DNA of 64,000 bases. Origin: Punctularia strigosozonata HHB-11173 SS5. Its lineage: Eukaryota > Basidiomycota > Agaricomycetes > Corticiales > Punctulariaceae. The stretch lies in assembly GCF_000264995.1 (NCBI RefSeq), contig NW_006767433.1, positions 4,570,967 through 4,634,966 on the forward strand. The letters run 5' to 3'. Below, piece after piece: positions 58,410 to 64,000 of the stretch. Both the position numbers and the translations under genes were made by a program. A model generated the notes under the pieces. That model searched no databases and was not told the origin of the DNA. It saw nothing but the letters and a program-made list of their open reading frames with translations. How positions within the stretch are numbered: the stretch's first letter is position 1; each line of letters begins with the position of its first letter.

Positions 58410-60567
58410 ATGGTCCAAATGTCGACCGACGTCAATGCACCCTTTCCTGATGTGATGAATCACATCGAAGCCAAGGTCGATGAAGCATCCTCTACGCTCA
58501 GAGACCTTAGCTTGGATATACACGGTACTGCGAACGTGTTTCCTGTTGTGTTCAATGCTGAGCCCTATACCAGCGCATCCCGAGCTCATGTTTGAGGAGA
58601 GGCAAGTTTCCTACAATCCAGTCTGTCATTACGCGTTTGTTCACAAGACTTCTAGGCATGCACACGACGTGCTCGTTGAGTTCATGTTGGCGCGCGGATT
58701 TGAAGTAACCAATCCGTATGAAGAACTGCCCACTGCCTGGAGAGCCACCTATACTCGTGGGTCTGGCGGACGGACTATTGGGATTTGTGCAGAAATGGAT
58801 GCTTTGCCTGGCATGGGGCATGCATGCGGGCACAACCTGATGTCAGTGCTTTGGTGTGGCTCGCAATCACGCCCTGATTCTGGCTCTTTTCTGACAGCGC
58901 CATGTCTGGTTGCGGCATCGCATTGGCTATCAAAGAGGCTTTGATATCAGAAGATGTGAATGGGACCGTGGTATTGCTCGGCACCCCAGGTAACGAGGTC
59001 TCGATTATTTCAAAATTTCTCGTGTTTATGAAGTCATTACAGCCGAGGAAGGAGGCGCAGGCAAAGTCACGCTTCTGAAAAAAGGAGCATTCAAAGGAAT
59101 GGACGCTTGTTTGATGTACGTATTCTGCTAAATCGTATCGACGGTATTCAGAAGATGTTGTAGGTGTCACCCAGGCCCTAAGCATGACATAGGCACGTCC
59201 CTAGCATGCTCCATCGTGGAAGTCGAATATTTCGGCAAGGCGTGCGTTGGTTCAATTCTGAGGCAGTATATGCGAGAACTGACAATCAACGTCAAAACCA
59301 CAGAGCCCATGTAAGTGCTACTCCCTTGTCGCGCTCTACAAGGGCCATCTAACTCGAATTCCGCAGGCGGCATTCAATCCGTGGGATGGAAGAAATGCTC
59401 TCGATGCCGCTGTTCAGGCGTATTCCAGGTGATCCATTCCGGCAGACACCGCTAGACATTGTTAATCGTCAGTACAGTATCGGGGCACTGAGACAGCACA
59501 TCAAGCCCGATCAGCGTGTTCATGGGGTGATAAAGGGCACAGAAAATCATGTCCCGCAAAGTGAGCGAGATATAGCGGAAGATAGTTTCACGCGTATTGA
59601 CCCTCGCGGCCTCGCACAGCTATACCTGACTACTCCAAGATGACATGGCTCATCCGTGCGCCTTCGCAAAGCGAGCTGGAGCTACTTCAAACACGAGTGC
59701 TAGAAGCTCTGGAGTGAGTGGCGTGTACGAACGGGTGCTGCAACCCCCATACTCATGTTTGGAGCAGAGCGGCATCTGCCTCCACCGGTTGCACGCACAA
59801 GATCAACGTCGAGTGGTCGTACGCCGACCTTCACCAGAACAAATGGCTAGGTTGAACCACTTGTGACCTGTAGCTGCACCACGAGCTGAGCGGTACTGCA
59901 GCGATGGAATACTGGGACACCATGAAGCGGCGTTACCACATCGATCCTCCCATGGTCAATGCTCCAACAGGAGGGTCGACGGACTTCGTGAGTTCTGTTT
60001 TGTCACTTCGTCGGTACGCGTTGTAACCTAAACTACACACAGGGGAACGTCAGTTACGGTACGTGCTGCTCCTTTGAGGTTCCCTATCGCTCTCGTTGAC
60101 TCTTGTGCCGCAGACATCCCTGCGCTGCACCCCAACGTCGGTGAGTATAGTACTTTCACGTCGACGGATAGCACGCCGATACCAATGCCTGGCATCGTCT
60201 AGGCATCACCAACAATCCTGGCGTTGTTCCACATTCTCCTCCGTTCGCGGATGCGGCCAAGAGCACGGAGGCGCACGAGCAAATGCTGTTCGCCATCAAG
60301 TCGCTGGCGCTGACCGGGTACCGAGTCCTCGCGGACGACAAGTACATGAGCCTGGTGAGGCGCGATGTACTCACGATAGAAGAGACGATTGAGCGTCGAT
60401 ATAGGTCAGGGAAGCTTTTGACCAGAATACGAAGCTCTAGCGGACTTCGACTTCGGAGGCGTGGTGTCGATAGCTATGTTTATGGTAGCCCCGCTCGTGC
60501 TCCGATCGATAGAGGTTTGGGCTTTTTGCTTTTCATGTCCACCTGGTCTTGTGTACCTGCAGCTTGA
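58410..60567 (+). CDS. M20-family amidohydrolase / dipeptidase (M20D2-like)
   Basis: Metal-dependent amidohydrolase, related to peptidase M20 domain-containing protein 2 and aminoacylase/carboxypeptidase Ss1; probably cleaves dipeptides or N-acyl amino acids in the cytosol. Start MVQMSTDVNAPFPDVM. Then AHPELMFEER joined to HAHDVLVEFMLARGFEVT, GICAEMDALPGMGHACGHNL (metal ligands His and Asp), TPAEEGGAGKVTLLKKGAF, CHPGPKHDIGTSLACS, YFGK, NPWDGRNALDAAVQAYS, ALRQHIKPDQRVHGVIKG, IPDYSKMTWLIRAPSQSELE and GITNNPGVVPHSPPFADAAK. The intron at 58602 starts GCAAGT, a textbook GC donor. A 7-base exon (59304-59310, AGCCCAT) is needed to read YFGK-AAHAA-FNPWDG, which supplies the conserved His of the dimerisation domain. 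The C-terminus after ETIERRY is uncertain, and I give the next stop. Confidence 0.85.
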
Positions 60568-61147
60568 GCGGCACTGAGTGGTATCAAGCAGAGTTGATGG
60601 GATCCAGGCGTTGACCATGCTCAAGTTTGATGGAGAGGCTGAGTACCGCACCGACCAGAGGCAGGTTGAGTCGAGTTCAGTCAGGCAGCGGTCGCGTGGT
60701 CCGAACGCGGTGGTCCAGAGATTCTTGCCGCTCCGTCCCGGCAGACGCGCTCCCAACGGGCGGATTTGATTCTGAGAACGGCCGTCGTAAGTGCACTCAA
60801 GGCAACACCCCGGTGGCCTCCTCACTGCAAGTGCAAGTGCTTTCACCTACCCGGGTGCCGAGTTGCACGGCTGCATCGCGCTGAATGTGATGAACACGGG
60901 TTGATATCGCTCGAGGAGGAGAGAAGGAAGGATCGCCCCCGCAAGGGACGGCACGGCAGTGGCTGTGCGGTGATAAGGGGCTTTGTCACTGGTGACATGC
61001 CTGATCCGGACGACGACCGCATGGGGCTCCGTAGCGCTGCGTCGAGCAAGCTAAGCGCTCCCGCAGTCGGCCCCAGCATATCTACACGGCCGTAACTTAC
61101 TTATCGTCGTTCTTGTCAACGCCCACCACGGCTCTCCAGTTAGTAAC
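60568..61147. other. Intergenic region upstream of MFS 3
   Basis: No gene or repeat recognised. Confidence 0.4.
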
Positions 61148-63776
61148 ATGTCGGAGACGCAACCGCTGCTGGCCACCGAGCGGCCACCGGTCAAGAAGGC
61201 TTGGTATCGTCCCAGGCCGCTATGGTCCGTCTTCTCCTCGCGCTTTAGCGTTCGCAGCCGCTTCATGATCACCCCGACACAGGCTGGTCCCATTTGCGCT
61301 GCTCAGCGCCGTGGTGCGCGGGATGACGCTCGCGCCCAGAGTGCAGGTCTACACCCAGCTCGCCTGCGACGCCGTCTACGAACGGTATAACCACACCAAC
61401 GCTTCTCACCAAGCGTCTTCTGCGTTTTCTACCTTAGACGTCCTTTCTGCCGCTCTCGACCAGCACTCGCTCTCTCCCGACTCCTTATCACGCATCATAT
61501 TCAACCCACGCGCTCCTTCCCCACAACCTTTACCATGGTCTGGACCAACGTCCGGACATGAGCCCGCAACACACAACCACAGACCGTCGTCGCCCGGGAT
61601 CCACGTCGAGCCCGAGCCGATCGCGAAAAAACCGCGCTCATCGAATCCTTGTCTCCGAGATCCCGCAGTTCAGTCTGGTGCCGCGCGCATACAAGCGGTC
61701 ATGATGACCACCATGGGCACCATGTCCGCCATCACCACCGCCTGGTGGGGACACTTTGGCGAGCGCAAGGGCCGTACCCGCGTCCTCGCCATGGGCTGCC
61801 TCGGCATGTTTGTCACGTGCGTACTCGTCGGTCTCGTTTCGAGCAATGGCGTGGACTAACTACGCGATCGCAGCGACTCCATCTTCGTCCTGGTCTCGCA
61901 CCCCCATTCCGCGCTCTCTCGCCCCGAGTATGGCCAGGTTCTCCTTGTCATCGCGCCCTTCATAGAGGGTCTCCTCGGCGGCTGGTCCTCCATGCAAGCC
62001 ACGACCTCGGCCTACGTTGCTGACTGCACGTCGGATGGCTCTCGGGCTCACATCTTCTCCCGATTCATCGGGATCATGTTCCTCGGCGTCTCTTTCGGCC
62101 CTGCTCTCGGAGGTTTTTTCATCAGGAACCCGATCCCCCTGCCGTACTTCCAGGACCACACGTTGCCTATCTCTGGAGTAAGTACTACGAGAAATCAGGC
62201 GTAGAAATAAGGACTGACCGGAACGCGTAGACGAAGACGGTCACTTCTGTGTTCGTCATCGCTGCGACTATCTCCTTTGTCAACTTCCTCTTCACCGCGT
62301 TCGTCGTCCCGGAGTCGCGCAATAAGCATAATGCCAAGGCAACGCCTGCCATAGTCGTGGAACAGGCGGCGGACGAGGAACAAGCACTGCTGGAGGAAGA
62401 GCGCAGGATCATCGAGGACGACGAAGAGGCCGAGATCGGCGGAACCGACGTAGTTGGTACCGAGGTCTTCTTCTCCCCAACGAGGAGCATGAGCCGTGTG
62501 CACACGCCTGTCGCTGTCCCGGCTGCTTCGGCTGCTACATCTCAGCAGCCACTCCCTGATCGCGCGGTCGCCGAACTAGAGAAACAGGGCCACATCGCCC
62601 GCATCCTGCTCTCCTTCGCTTTCTTCCTCCCGCGACGCGTTGCGGATCCGAGAAAGATGGGCGTTACCAAGATGGACTACAGCATGACTTGGCTGGGCGC
62701 TGCATTGTTCGGGTACTTGTTGAGCACGGTAAGTCGATCTGTTCTTGGTTCGCCACGCTAAAGTGTTGATCGTACCTCAGGGTTTATTCCAGATCAAGTA
62801 CCTCTATGCAGAACATGCATTCGAGTGGGGTGCCGAACAGGTGTGATCTATTATACTTGGACGCGTTTCCGGTAATGACCATCGACCCTAGCTATCGATC
62901 TACATCACCATCGCCGCCGGTGTGCGGATGGTGTATACGCTGCTCGTCATGCCCTGTACGTTTTGCGAGCACCTCCCATTACCGTGTCATACTGATCGGT
63001 GTTATTGGATAGTCTTCATCTCGACGTTCAAGCCGAAGCCGGCGAAGATCACCTCTGAATCCCTCGCGAAGGAGATGGCGTTCGATCTCGCGCTCGTTCG
63101 CGTCTCCCTCGTAATCGACATTCTCTCCAACGCGCTCGTTGCGCTTGTGCCGTCGACTCCCGCACTGTTTACCTTCCTCTCCGTCCTCAGCGGATTCGGC
63201 AGCGGCGTCGTCCCGGCGCTGCAGAGCCTCGCGCTGTGCATCGTGCAAAGGAGCGAAACGTTTGCCGCTGCGGACAGCAAAACGGTCTCCCCTGGCGCCG
63301 GCAAGGGCCAGCTCTTCGGAGCGATGGCCTCCGTTCAGGCCATCGGTCAGCAGATTATCGGGCCCATCGTCTTCGGCGTCCTGTATGCCAACACGGTTGG
63401 GACGTACCCTAAGGCGATTTTCGTCGCGGCCGCTGGCATCCTCTTCGTCGCCCTTGTCCTCGTTTGCTTCCTCCGTCCGCCGTACCAGCCCGCGTCATCG
63501 CGACCTAAAATCTCTCCGCAAGCCCAACAGACTACCCCATCGCAGTCGAAAGGGAAGAAGAGGCGCGTCAGGGATGCTGCCGAGATTGATCGTGGACGTT
63601 CAAGGGCGACGAAGGATCTGCGGCCGGACAGTGGCTCGGAAGGGTTCTACGGCAGCCTCGGGAGCTCGGTAGGAGCGAGCACGAGCTTCAGCGGCACGCC
63701 CGCATCTGCATCTGCGTCTGCGTCTGGGCCGTTGGCCTCTGGCTCGGGCTCTGGCTCGCGGCCGAGTGGTGCGTAA
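61148..63776 (+). CDS. MFS transporter 3 (tetracycline-resistance/HIAT1-like)
   Basis: Membrane transporter of the fungal branch that resembles TetA/HIAT1 proteins; the substrate is unknown. Start MSETQPLLATERPPVKKAWY at 61148. A short intron joins RPRPLW to LVPFALLSAVVRGMTLAPRV. The loop after helix 1 is long and polar. Then GTMSAITTAWWGHFGERKGR (the MFS GxxxDRxGRR-type loop), LLVIAPFIEGLLGGWSSMQA, SRFIGIMFLGVSFGPALGGF, a charged central loop of more than 130 residues with EEQALLEEERRIIEDDEEAE, and C-terminal helices with FLSVLSGFGSGVVPALQSLA and QLFGAMASVQAIGQQIIGPI. It ends in a Ser/Gly/Ala-rich tail at 63776. The donor at 61819 (GTGCGT after MFVT) gives DSIFVLVSHPHS in frame. About six exons, no break seen. 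Confidence 0.88.
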
Positions 63777-64000
63777 GCCGTATAGGATATAGATAGAACG
63801 GGGATAGGCTCCAATTCGCATCCTTATTGATCCTAGATTAGAAGTGTACTATTATTCGCGTGCGGCAACATGGTTAATTTACTGCAGCCGTTTGATCTTT
63901 CCTTGGTCCGGCGAGGGCAGAGTTGCGGTCGTTGAACGTCGTCTATATCTTCATCGTGCATGATCGTCAGTTCTGTTTCATTATTGTACAACAGGACGAG

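Noticed and set aside
1-64000. Secondary-metabolite cluster or bacterial-type defence system
   Set aside because: No PKS, NRPS, terpene synthase, CRISPR or toxin-antitoxin genes were seen; the genes are a mixture of general metabolism.

Overview
The window is nuclear DNA from a filamentous basidiomycete, most likely an Agaricomycete of the white-rot type. The evidence is: genes split into many short exons by introns of about 50-60 bases; several copies of the FunK1 fungal kinase family; two basidiomycete-type laccases; basidiomycete F-box proteins; and a DUF6533-like membrane protein. I see no bacterial operon, CRISPR array or LTR element. One assembly gap of N lies at 56120-56449. Exon boundaries were placed by eye from splice signals, reading frame and recalled family motifs; none was computed.

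Layout. 1-750: the end of an unidentified gene followed at once by a 296-bp CACTG-ended MITE. 912-4303: a 3.4-kb unit carrying a complete FunK1 kinase gene and the promoter of a second one. 4.7-10.4 kb: Old Yellow Enzyme, a secreted GH43 arabinanase-like protein with an apparent frameshift, and a Zn2Cys6 transcription factor on the minus strand. 10.4-17 kb: gene-poor, with one 7TM-like DUF6533 gene. 17.1-27.7 kb: a broken Vps62-like gene, hexokinase, an ACS-family MFS transporter, a single-pass membrane protein and a small secreted protein. 29.5-38.3 kb: two tandem laccases and a secreted isochorismatase-fold hydrolase. 38.4-48.1 kb: a hypothetical protein, two F-box proteins, a second ACS-family transporter and a Mn superoxide dismutase. 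49739-53128: the second copy of the 3.4-kb FunK1 unit, followed by a third, broken FunK1 gene. 55.4-57.6 kb: two nearly identical copies of a TIR element with a tRNA-like segment, on either side of the gap. 58.4-63.8 kb: an M20-family amidohydrolase and a third MFS transporter.

Functionally the window mixes lignocellulose and oxidative enzymes (laccases, GH43, MnSOD, ene-reductase), sugar entry (hexokinase) and solute uptake (three MFS proteins). These genes are interspersed rather than forming an obvious cluster with one regulator.

Three features stand out. Six introns in five genes appear to use GC-AG splice sites. Several conserved protein motifs are only restored if microexons of 5, 7, 9, 15, 17 or 19 bases are spliced in. 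The FunK1 family shows a pattern that looks like gene conversion: two near-identical 3.4-kb copies lie 45 kb apart, with one sharp patch of divergence inside the kinase.
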